64,000 nt of DNA, from the NCBI GenBank assembly GCA_964036045.1, contig OZ038398.1:31255380-31319379 (forward strand), given 5' to 3'. This stretch comes from Eutreptiella sp. 'Long Island Sound 2002'. Its lineage: Eukaryota; Euglenozoa; Euglenophyceae; Eutreptiales; Eutreptiaceae. Below the pieces are notes generated by a model, which saw only the letters and a list, made by a program, of their open reading frames with translations, did no database searches and had not been told where the DNA came from. Within the stretch, counting starts at the first letter, position 1, and every line of letters starts with the position of its first letter. The translations under genes and the position numbers were made by a program. Positions 47,601-60,000 of this stretch are shown piece after piece.

Positions 47601-50600
47601 ACCAGGTGGTCTACACGGTACCCCACGAGCCTTTATGGAACACCCCTCCTCCCTTCCCCACAGCACTGCACAGCGGGCGGTCTACACGGTACCCCACCAG
47701 CCTTTATGCAACACCCCTCCCCCCTTCCCCACAACACTGCACACCGGGTGGTCTACACGGTACCCCACCAGCCTTTATGGAACACCCCTCCCCCCTTCCC
47801 CACAACACTGCATGCCAGGTGTACTACACGGTACCCCAGCAGCCTTTATGGAACACCCCTCCCCCCTTCCCCACAGCACTGAACAGCGGGTGGTCTACAC
47901 GGTACACCACCAGCCTTTATGGAACATGCCTCCCCCCTTCCCCACAACACTGCACACCGGGTGGTCTACACGGTACCCCACCAGCCTTTATGGAACACCC
48001 CTCCCCCCTTCCCCACAACACTGCATGCCAGGTGTACTACACGGTACCCCACCAGCCTTTATGGAACACCCCTCCCCCCTTCCACACAGCACTGCACACC
48101 GGGTGGTCTACACGGTACCCCACCAGCCTTTATGGAACACCCCTCCACCCTTCCCCACAGCACTGCACACCGGGTGGTCTACACGGTACCCCATCAGCCT
48201 TTATGGAACACCCCCCCCCCCCTTCCCCACAGCACTGCACACCAGGTGGTCTACATGGTACCCCAACAGCCTTTATGGAACACTGCTCCCCCCCTTCCCC
48301 ACAGCACTGCACACCAGGTGTACTACACGGTACCCCACCAGCCTTTATGGAACACTCCTCCCCCCTTCCCCACAGCACTGCACACCAGGTGGTCTACACG
48401 GTACCCCAACAGCCTTTATGGAACACCCCTCCCCCCCTTCCCCACAGAACTACACACCACGTGTACTACACGGTACCCCACCAGCTTTTATGGAACACCC
48501 CTCGCCCCCTTCCCCACAGCACTGCACACCAGGTGTACTACACGGTACCCCATCAGCCTTTATGGAACACCCCTCCCCCCTTCCCCACAGCACTGCACAC
48601 CGGGTGTACTACACGGTACCCCACCAGCCTTTATGGAACACCCCTCCCCCCTTCCCCACAGCACTGCAAACCATGTGTACTACACGGTACCCCACCAGCC
48701 TTTATGGAACACCCCTCCCCCCTTCTCCACAGCACTGCACACCAGGTGGTCTACACGGTACCCCAGCAGCCTTTATGGAACACCCCTCCCCCCTTCCCCA
48801 CTGCACTGCACAGCGGGTGGTCTACACGGTACCCCACCAGCCTTTATGGAACACCCCTCCCCCCTTCCCCACAACACTGCATACCAGGTGTACTACACGG
48901 TACCCCACCAGCTTTTATGGAACACCCCTCCCCCCTTCCCCACAGCACTGCACACCGGGTGGTCTACAGGGTACCCCACCAGCCTTTATGGAACACCCCT
49001 CCCCCCTTCCCCACAGCACTGCACACCGGGTGGTCTACACGGTACCCCACCAGCCTTTATGGAACACCCCTCCCCCCTTACCCACAGCACTGCACACCAG
49101 GTGGTCTACATGGTACCCCAACGACCTTTATGGAACACCCCTCCCCCCTTCCCCACAGCACTGCACACCAGGTGTACTACACGGTACCCCACCAGCCTTT
49201 ATGGAACACTCCTCCCCCCTTCCCCACAACACTGCACACCGGGTGGTCTACACGGTACTCCACCAGCCTTTATGGAACACCCCTCCCCCCCTTCCCCACA
49301 GCACTGCACACCGGGTGTACTACACGGTACCCCATCAGCCTTTATGGAACACCCCTCCCCCCTTCCCCACAACACTGCACACCGGGTGTACTACACGGTA
49401 CCCCACCAGCCTTCATGGAACACCCCTCCCCCCTTCCCCACAACAGTGCACACCAGGTGTACTACACGGTACCCCACCAGCCTTTGTGGAACACCCCCCC
49501 CCCCTTCCCCACAGCACTGCACACCAGGTGGTCTACGCGGTACCCCAGCAGCCTTTATGCAACACCCCTCCCCCCTTCCCCACAGCACTGCACAGCGGCT
49601 GGTCTACACGGTACCCCACCATCCTTTATGGAACACCCCTCCCCCCTTCCCCACAGCACTGCACACCAGGTGTACTACACGGTACGCCACCAGCCTTTAT
49701 GGAACACCCCTCCCCCCTTCCCCACAACACCGCATACCAGGTGTACTACACGGTAACCCACCAGCCTTTATGGAACACCCCTCCCCCCTTCCCCATAGCA
49801 CTGCACAGCGGGTGGTCTACACGGTACCCCACCAGCCTTTGTGGAACACCCCTCCCCCCTTCCCCACAAAACTGCATACCAGGTGTACTACACGGTACCC
49901 CACCAGCCTTTATGGAACACTCCTCCCCCCTTCCCCACAGCACTGCACACCAGGTGGTCTACACGGTACCCCAGCAGCCTTTATGGAACACCCCTCCCCC
50001 CTTCCCCACTGCACTGCACAGCGGGTGGTCTACACGGTACCCCACCAGCCTTTATGGAATACCCCTCCCCCCTTCCCCACAACACTGCACACCAGGTGTA
50101 CTACACGGTACCCCACCAGCCTTTATGGAACACCCCTCCCCCCTTCCCCACAACACTGCACACCGGTTGGTCTACACGGTACCCCACGAGCCTTTATGGA
50201 ACACCCCTCCCCCCTTCCCCACAGCACTGCACACCAGGTGGTCTACATGGTACCCCAACGACCTTTATGGAACACCCCTCCCCCCTTCCCCACATCACTG
50301 CACACCAGGTGTACTACACGGTACCCCACCACCCTTTATGGAACACTCCTCCCCCCTTCCCCACAACACTGCACACCGGGTGGTCTACACGGTACTCCAC
50401 CAGCCTTTATGGAACACCCCTCCCCCCTTCCCCACAGCACTGCACACCGCGTGGTCTACGTGGTACCCCACCAGCCTTTATGGAATACCCCTCCCCCCTT
50501 CCCCACAACACTGCACACCGGGTGGTCTACACGGTACCCCACCAGCCTTTATGGAACACCCCTCCCCCCTTTTCCACAGCACTGCACACCAGGTGTACTA

Positions 50601-52610
50601 CACGGTACCCCACCAGCCTTTATGGAACACCCCTCCCCCCTTCCCCACAGCGCTGCACACCAGGTGGTCTACACGGTACCCCAGCACCCTTTATGGAACA
50701 CCCCTCCCCCCTTCCCCACAGCACTGCACAGCGGGCGGTCTACACGGTACCCCACCAGCCTTTATGGAACACCCCTCCCCCCTTCCCCACAGCACTGCAC
50801 ACCAGGTGGTCTACACGGTACCCCAGCAGCCTTTATGGAACACCCCTCCCCCCTTCCCCACTGCACTGCACAGCGGGTGGTCTACACGGTACCCCACCAG
50901 CCTTTATGGAACACCCCTCCCCCCTTCCCCACAACACTGCATACCAGGTGTACTACACGGTACCCCACCAGCCTTTATGGAACACCCCTCCCCCCTTCCC
51001 CACAGCACTGCACACCGGGTGGTCTACAGGGTACCCCACCAGCCTTTATGGAACACCCCTCCCCCCTTCCCCACAGCACTGCACACCGGGTGGTCTACAC
51101 GGTACCCCATCAGCCTTTATGGAACACCCCTCCCCCCTTCCCCACAGCACTGCACACCAGGTGGTCTACATGGTACCCCAACGACCTTTATGGAACACCC
51201 CTCCCCCCTTCCCCACAGCACTGCACACCAGGTGTACTACACGGTACCCCACCAGCTTTTATGCAACACCCCTCCCCCCCTTCCCCACAGAACTACACAC
51301 CACGTGTACTACACGGTACCCCACCAGCCTTTATGAAACACACCTCCCCCCTTCCCCACGGAACTACACACCACGTGTACTACACGGTACCCCACCAGCC
51401 TTTATGGAACACCCCTCCCCCCTTCCCCACAACACTGCACACCGGGTGTACTACACAGTACCCCACCAGCCTTTATGGAACACCCCTCCCCCCTTCCCCA
51501 CAGCACTGCACACCAGGTGGTCTACACGGTACCCCACGAGCCTTTATGGAACACCCCTCCTCCCTTCCCCACAGCACTGCACAGCGGGCGGTCTACACGG
51601 TACCCCACCAGCCTTTATGCAACACCCCTCCCCCCTTCCCCACAACACTGCACACCGGGTGGTCTACACGGTACCCCACCAGCCTTTATGGAACACCCCT
51701 CCCCCCTTCCCCACAACACTGCATGCCAGGTGTACTACACGGTACCCCAGCAGCCTTTATGGAACACCCCTCCCCCCTTCCCCACAGCACTGAACAGCGG
51801 GTGGTCTACACGGTACACCACCAGCCTTTATGGAACATGCCTCCCCCCTTCCCCACAACACTGCACACCGGGTGGTCTACACGGTACCCCACCAGCCTTT
51901 ATGGAACACCCCTCCCCCCTTCCCCACAACACTGCATGCCAGGTGTACTACACGGTACCCCACCAGCCTTTATGGAACACCCCTCCCCCCTTCCACACAG
52001 CACTGCACACCGGGTGGTCTACACGGTACCCCACCAGCCTTTATGGAACACCCCTCCACCCTTCCCCACAGCACTGCACACCGGGTGGTCTACACGGTAC
52101 CCCATCAGCCTTTATGGAACACCCCCCCCCCCCTTCCCCACAGCACTGCACACCAGGTGGTCTACATGGTACCCCAACAGCCTTTATGGAACACTGCTCC
52201 CCCCCTTCCCCACAGCACTGCACACCAGGTGTACTACACGGTACCCCACCAGCCTTTATGGAACACTCCTCCCCCCTTCCCCACAGCACTGCACACCAGG
52301 TGGTCTACACGGTACCCCAACAGCCTTTATGGAACACCCCTCCCCCCCTTCCCCACAGAACTACACACCACGTGTACTACACGGTACCCCACCAGCTTTT
52401 ATGGAACACCCCTCGCCCCCTTCCCCACAGCACTGCACACCAGGTGTACTACACGGTACCCCATCAGCCTTTATGGAACACCCCTCCCCCCTTCCCCACA
52501 GCACTGCACACCGGGTGTACTACACGGTACCCCACCAGCCTTTATGGAACACCCCTCCCCCCTTCCCCACAGCACTGCAAACCATGTGTACTACACGGTA
52601 CCCCACCAGC
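41614..52610 (+). repeat. nested 3.1-kb and 7.1-kb satellite blocks
   Basis: Markers at 42730, 44436 and 44791 recur 3,128 bp later at 45858, 47564 and 47919. They recur again at 49841, 51475 and 51830, which are 3,983, 3,911 and 3,911 bp further on. The change from 3,983 to 3,911 is a loss of one 72-bp unit, the one with CTACAGGGTGCCCCGCC present near 43070 and 46195 but absent near 50130. The region starting near 41,614 (TTCTCCACAGCACTGC) restarts near 48,721, giving an outer period of about 7.11 kb. Confidence 0.85.
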
Positions 52611-53687
52611 CTTTATGGAACACCCCTCCCCCCCTTTCCCACAGAACTACACACCACGTGTACTACACGGTACCCCATCAGCCTTTATGGAACACCCCTC
52701 CCCCCTTCCCCACAGCACTGTACACCAGGTGTACTACACGGTACCCCATCAGCCTGAATGGAACACCCTTCCCCCCTTCCCCACAGCACTGCACACCAGG
52801 TGTACTACACGGTACCCCACCAGCCTTTATGGAACACCCCTCCCCCCCTTCCCCACAGCACTGCACACCAGGTGTACTACACAGTACCCCACCAGCCTTT
52901 ATGGAACACCCCTCCCCCCCTTCCCCACAGCAGTGCACACCGGGTGGTCTACACAGTACCCCACCAGCCTTTATGGAACACCCCTCCCCCCTTCCCCACA
53001 GCACTGCACACCGGGTGGTCTACACGGTACCCCACCAGCCTTTATGGAACACCCCTCCCCCCTTCCCCACAGCACTGCACACCGGGTGCTCTACATGGTA
53101 CTCTATCAGCCTTTATGCAACACCCCTCCCCCCGTTCCCCACAGAACTGCACACCACGTGTACTACACGGTACCCCACCAGCCTTTATGGAACACCCCTC
53201 CCCCCTTCCCCACAGAACCACACACCACCTGTACTACACGGTACCCCACCAGCCTTTATGGAACACCCATCCCCCCTTCCCCACAGAACTACACACCATG
53301 TGTACTACACGGTACCCCACCAGCCTTTATGGATCACCCCTCCCCCCTTCCCCACAGCACTGCACACCGGGTGTACTACACGGTACCCCACCAGCCTTTA
53401 TGGAACACCCCTCCCCCCTTCCCCACAGCACTGCACACCTTGTGTACTACACGGTACCCCACCAGCCTTTATGGAACACCCCTCCCCCCTTCCCCACAGC
53501 ACTGCACACCGGGTGGTCTACACGGTACCCCACCAGCCTTTATGGAACACCCCTCCCCCCTTACTCACAGCACTGCACACTGGGTGGTCTACACGGTACC
53601 CCACCAGCCTTTATGGAACACCCCTCCCCCCTTCCCCACAGCACTGCACACCAGATGTACTACACGGTACCCCACCATTCTATTTAG

Positions 53688-54033
53688 CCCGGCGACGTTT
53701 TCAAGTCGGGGGAGAGGCCCCGGGAGACCCACACCTTCTCAGCTCACGTTGATCTTGGAACGCTGACTCGGGTGGATCCAGGACAGATCGGGGCAGTCGG
53801 TGGTGGGGACCGGAGAGCTGATCGGACCGTAGCGTGGTCGTACACCGGCGCTTAGACCCGGACGGCCTGCTGGGAGGGGCGTTCTCAGGTGTGCGACGAG
53901 ATTCGTCCTACTCTAGCAGAGGTAAGACGGAGGACTCCCTCGGTCGAGCCTGCGTGGGGCCCCCGAGGGACGACGCCACGGCTCACCGTACGTGGGACCA
54001 CGGCAGGCGCTCCTCCTCCTCCTCCTCCTCCTC
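53688..54033 (+). mobile_element. 5'-truncated LINE fragment (3' UTR only)
   Basis: It matches the last roughly 340 bp of the full-length LINE (from about 33000 to 33337) with scattered substitutions and small indels, and ends in a (TCC)n tail that runs into the satellite pyrimidine tract. It contains no coding sequence. The left flank stops at CCCCACCA and the right flank resumes at CCCCCCTTCCCC. About 20-25 bp of the satellite unit are therefore missing and no target duplication is seen. About ten extra bases (TTCTATTTAG) lie at the 5' junction. This fits an abortive, 5'-truncated insertion with target deletion. Orientation equals that of the full-length copy. Confidence 0.88.
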
Positions 54034-57000
54034 CCCCCTTCCCCACAGCATTGCACACCAGGTGTACTACACGGTACCCTACCAGCCTTTATGGAACACC
54101 CCTCCCCCCTTCCCCACAGCACTGCACACTAGGTGGTCTACATGGTACCCCACCAGCCTTTATGGAACACCCCTCCCCCCTTCCCCACAGCACTGCACAC
54201 CAGGTGTACTACACGGTACCCCACCAGCCTTTATGGAACACCCCTCCCCCCTTCCCCACAGCACTGCACACTAGGTGGTCTACATGGTACCCCACCAGCC
54301 TTTATGGAACACCCCTCCCCCCTTCCCCACAGCACTGCACACCAGGTGTACTACACGGTACCCCACCAGCCTTTATGGAACACCCCTCCCCCCTTCCCCA
54401 CAGCACTGCACACCAGGTGTACTACACGGTACCCCACCAGCCTTTATGGAACACCCCTCCCCCCTTCTCCACAGCACTGCACACCGGGTGGTCTACACGG
54501 TACCCCACCAGCCTTTATGGAACACCCCTCCCCCCTTCCCCACAGCACTGCACACCGGGTGGTCTGCACGGTACCCCACCAGCCTTTATGGAACACCCCT
54601 CCCCCCTTCCCCACAGCACTGCACACCGGGTGTACTACACGGTACTCCACCAGCCTTTATGCAACACCCCTCCACCCTTCCCCACAACACTGCACACCGG
54701 GTGGTCTACACGGTACCCCACCAGCCTTTATGGAACACCCCTCCCCCCTTCCCAACAGCACTGCACACCAGGTGTACTACACGGTACCCCACTAGCCTTT
54801 ATGGAACACCCCTCCCCCCTTCCCCACAGCACTGCACACCGGGTGGTCTACACGGTACCCCACCAGCCTTTATGGAACACCCCTCCCCCCTTCCCCACAG
54901 CACTGCACACCAGGTGTACTACACGGTACCCCACCAACCTTTATGGAACACCCCTCCCCCCTTCCCCACAGCACTGCACACCAGGTGTACTACACCGTAC
55001 CCCACCAGCCTTTATGGAACACCCCTCCCCCCTTCTCCACAGCACTGCACACCGGGTGGTCTACATGGTACCCCACCAGCCTTTATGGAACACCCCTCCC
55101 CCCTTCCCCGCAGCACTGCACACCAGGTGGTCTACACGGTACCCCACCAGCCGTTATGGAACACCCCTCCCCCCTTCCCCACAGCACTGCACACCGGGTG
55201 GTCTACACGGTACCCCACCAGCCTTTATGGAACACCCCTCCCCCCTTCCCCACAGCACTGCACACCAGGTGTACTACACGGTTCCCCACCAGCCTTTATG
55301 GAACACCCCTCCCCCCTTCCCCACAGCACTGCACACCAGGTGGTCTACACGGTACCCCACCAGCCTTTATGGAACACCCCTCCCCCCTTCCCCACAGCAC
55401 TGCACACCAGGTGTACCACACGGTACCCCACCAGCCTTTATGGAACACCCCTCCCCCCTTCCCCACAGCAGTGCACACCAGGTGGTCTATACGGTACCCC
55501 ACCAGCCTTTATGGAACACCCCTCCCCCCTTCCCCACAGCACTGCACACCAGGTGTACCACACGGTACCCCACCAGCCTTTATGGAACACCTCTCCCCCC
55601 TTCCCCACAGCAGTGCACACCAGGTGGTCTACACGGCACCCCACGAGCCTTTATGGAACACCCCTCCCCCCTTCCCCACAACACTGCACACCGGGTGTAC
55701 TACACGGTCCCCCACCAGCCTTTATGGAACACCCCTCCCCCCTTCCCCGCAGCACTGCACACCAAGTGTACTACACGGTACCCCACCAGCCTTTATGGAA
55801 CACCCCTCCCCCCTTCCCCACAGCACTGCACACCGGGTGTACTACACGGTACCCCACCAGCCTTTATGGAACACCCCTCCCCCCGTTCCCCACAGAACTA
55901 CACACCACGTGTACTACACGGTACCCCACCAGCCTTTATGGAACACCCCTCCCCCCTTCCCCACAGAACCACACACCAGGTGTACGACACGGTACCCCAC
56001 CAGCCTTTATGGAACACCCCTCCCCCCTTCCCCACAGCACTGCACACCGGGTGTACTACACGGTACCCCACCAGCCTTTATGGAACACCCCTCCCCCCTT
56101 CCCCACAGCACTGCACACCGGGTGGTCTGCACGGTACCCCACCAGCCTTTATGGAACACCCCTCCCCCCTTCCCCACAGCACTGCACACCAGGTGTACTA
56201 CACGGTACCCCACCAGCCTTTATGGATCACCCCTCCCCCCCTTCCCCACAGCACTGCACACCGGGTGGTCTACACGGTACCTCACCAGCCTTTATGGAAC
56301 ACCCCTCCCCCCTTCCCCACAACACTGCACACCAGGTGTACTACACGGTACCCCACCAGCCTTTATGGAACACCCCTCCATCCTTCCCCACAGCACTGCA
56401 CATCAGGTGTACTACACGGTACCCCACCAGCCTTTATGCAACACGCCTCCCCCCTTCCCCACAGCACTGCACACCGGGTGGTCTACACAGTACCCCACCA
56501 GCCTTTATGGAACACCCCTCCGCCCTTCCCCACAACACTGCACACCGGGTGGTCTACACGGTACCCCACCAGCCTTTATGGAACACCCCTCCCCCCTTCC
56601 CCACAGCACTGCACACCACGTGTACTACACGGTACCCCACTAGCCTTTATGGAACAGCCCTCCCCCCTTCCCCACAGCACTGCACACGAGGTGTACTACA
56701 CGGTACCCCACCAGCCTTTATGGAACACCCCTCCCCCCTTCCCCACAGCACTGCACACCGGGTGGTCTACATGGTACCCCACCAGCCTTTATGGAACACT
56801 CCTCCCCCCTTCTGCACAGCACTGCACACCTGGTGGTCTACACGGTACCCCCCAAGCCTTTATGGAACACCCCTCTCCCCTTCCCCACAGCACTTCACAC
56901 CGGGTGGTCTACACGGTACCCCACCAGCCTTTATGGAACACCCCTCCCCCCTTCCCCACAGCAATGCACACCAGGTGTACTACACGGTACCCCACCAGCC

Positions 57001-60000
57001 TTCATGGAACACCCCTCCCCCCTTCCCCACAGCACTGCACACCAGGTGGTCTACACGGTACCCCACCAGCCTTTATGGAACACCCCTCCCCCCTTCCCCA
57101 CAGCACTGCACACCGAGTGTACTACACGGTACCCCACCAGCCTTTATGGAACACCCCTCCCCCCTTCGTCACAGCACTGCACACCACGTGTACTACACGG
57201 TACCCCACCAGCCTTTATGGATCACCCCTCCCCCCCTTCCCCACAGCACTGCACACCGGGTGGTCTACACGGTACCCCACCAGCCTTTATGGAACACCCC
57301 TCCCCCCTTCCCCACAGCACTGCACACCGGGTGGTCCACACGGTACCCCACAAGCCTTTATGGGACACCCCTCCCCCCTTCTCCACAGCACTGCACACCG
57401 GGTGGTCTACACGGTACCCCACCAGCCTTTATGCAACACCCCTCCCCCCTTCCCCACAGCACTGCACACCAAGTGTACTACACGGTACCCCACCAGCCTT
57501 TATGGAACACCCCTCCCCCCTTCCCCACAGCACTGCACACCTTGTGTACTACACGGTACCCCACCAGCCTTTATGGAACACCCCTCCCCCCTTCCCCACA
57601 GCACTGCACACCGGGTGTACTACACGGTACCACACCAGCCTTTATGGAACACCCCTCCCCCCTTCCCCACAGGACTGCACACCAGGTGTACTACACGGTA
57701 CCCCACCAGCCGTTATGGAACACCCCTCCCCCCTTCCCCACAGCACTGCACACCAGGTGTACTACACGGTACCCCACCAGCCTTTATGGAACACCCCTCC
57801 CCCCTTCCCCACAGCACCCCACACCGGGTGGTCTACACGGTACCCCACCAGCCTTTATGGAACACCCCTCCCCCCTTCCCCACAACACTGCACACCAGGT
57901 GTACTACACGGTGCCCCACCAGCCTTTATGGAACACCCTTCCCCCCTTCCCCACAACACTGCACACCACGTGTACTACACGGTACCCCACCAGCCTTTAT
58001 GGAACACCCCTCCCCCCTTCCCCACAACACTGCACACCAGGTGTACTACACGGTACCCCACCAGCCTTTATGGAACACCCCTCCCCCCCTTCTGCACAGA
58101 ACTACACACCGGGTGGTCTACACGGTACCCCACCAGCCGTTATGGAACACTCCTCCCCCCTTCCCCACAGCACCCCACACCGGGTGGTCTACACGGTACC
58201 CCACCAGCCTTTATGGAACACCCCTCCCCCCTTCCCCACAACACTGCACACCAGGTGTACTACACGGTACCCCACGAGCCTTTATGGAACACCCCTCCCC
58301 CCCTTCTGCACAGAACTACACACCGGGTGGTCTACACGGTACCCCACCAGCCGTTATGGAACACTCCTCCCCCCTTCCCCACAGCACTGCACACCGGGTG
58401 GTCTACATGGTACCCCACCAGCCTTTATGGAACACCCCTCCCCCCTTCCCCACAGCACTGCACACCGGGTGGTCTACACGGTACCCCACCAGCCTTTATG
58501 GAACACCCCTCCCCCCTTCCCCACAACACTGCACACCGGGTGGTCTACACGGCACCCCACCAGCCTTTATGGAACACCCCTCCCCCCTTCCCCACAGCAC
58601 TGCACACCAGGTGTAGTACACGGTACCCCACCAGCCTTTATGGAACACCCCTCCCCCCTTCCCCACAGCACTGCACACCAGGTGTACTACACGGTACCCC
58701 ACTAGCCTTTATGGAACACCCCTCCCCCCTTCCCCACAGCACTGCACACCGGGTGGTCTACACGGTACCCCACCAGCCTTTATGGAACACCCCTCCCCCC
58801 TTCCCCACAGCACTGCACACCAGGTGTACTACACGGTACCCCACCAGCCTTCATGGAACACCCCTCCCCCCTTCCCCACAGCACTGCACACCAGGTGTAC
58901 TACACGGTACCCCACCAGCCTTTATGGAACACCCCTCCCCCCTTCCCCACAGCACTGCACACCGGGTGGTCTACATGGTACCCCACCAGCCTTTATGGAA
59001 CACTCCTCCCCCCTTCCCCACAGCACTGCACACCAGGTGGTCTACACGGTACCCCACCAGCCGTTATGGAACACCCCTCCCCCCTTCCCCACAGCACTGC
59101 ACACCAGGTGGTCTACACGGTACCGCACCAGCCTTTATGGAACACCCCTCCCCCCTTCCCCACAGCACTGCACACCGGGTGGTCTACACGGTACCCCACC
59201 AGCCTTTATGGAACACCCCTCCCCCCTTCCCCACAGGACTGCACACCAGGTGGTCTACACGGTACCCCACGAGCCTTTATGGAACACCCCTCCCCCCTTT
59301 CTTCACAGCACTGCACACCGGGTGTACTACAAGGTCCCCCACCAGCCTTTATGGAACACCCCTCCCCCCTTCCCCGCAGCACTACACACCAGGTGTACTA
59401 CACGGTACCCCACTAGCCTTTATGAAACACCCCTCCCCCCTTCCCCACAGCACTGCACACCAGGTGTACTACACGGTACCCCACCAGCCTTTATTGAACA
59501 CCCCTCCCCCCTTCCCCACAGCACTGCACACCAAGTGGTCTACACGGTACCCCACCAGCCTTTCTGGAACACCCCTCCCCCCTTCCCCACAGCACTGCAC
59601 ACCAGGTGTACTACACGGTACCCCACCAGCCTTTATGGAACACCCCTCCCCCCTTCCCCACAGCACTGCACACCAGGTGGTCTACACGGTACCCCACCAC
59701 CCTTTATGGAACACTCCTCCCCCCTTCCCCACAGCACTGCACACCAGGTGGTCTACACGGTACCCCACGAGCCTTTATGGAACACCCCTCCCCCCTTTCT
59801 TCACAGCACTGCACACCGGGTGTACTACACGGTCCCCCACCAGCCTTTATGGAACACCCCTCCCCCCTTCCCCACAGCACTGCACACCAGCTGGTCTACA
59901 CGGTACCCCACCAGCCTTTATGGAACACCCCTCCCCCCTTCCCCACAGCACTGCACACCAGGTGGTCTACATGGTACCCCACCAGCCGTTATGGAACACC

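Larger units (their letters stand above)
33338..53687 (+). repeat. 71-bp satellite array, segment 3
   Basis: About 20.3 kb, near 286 units. Immediately right of the LINE the units repeat variants seen left of it (CCAGTTGTAC at 22976 and 33530, TGGAACAACC at 23081 and 33635, both 10,554 bp apart). From 36.9 kb onward it is built from nested blocks described separately. Variants CAGCGGGTGG, CATACCAGG and CCAGCAGCC mark this segment. In-frame stops appear only at rare variants such as GTGTAATACAC and CCCATTAGCC. No gene is seen. Confidence 0.98.
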
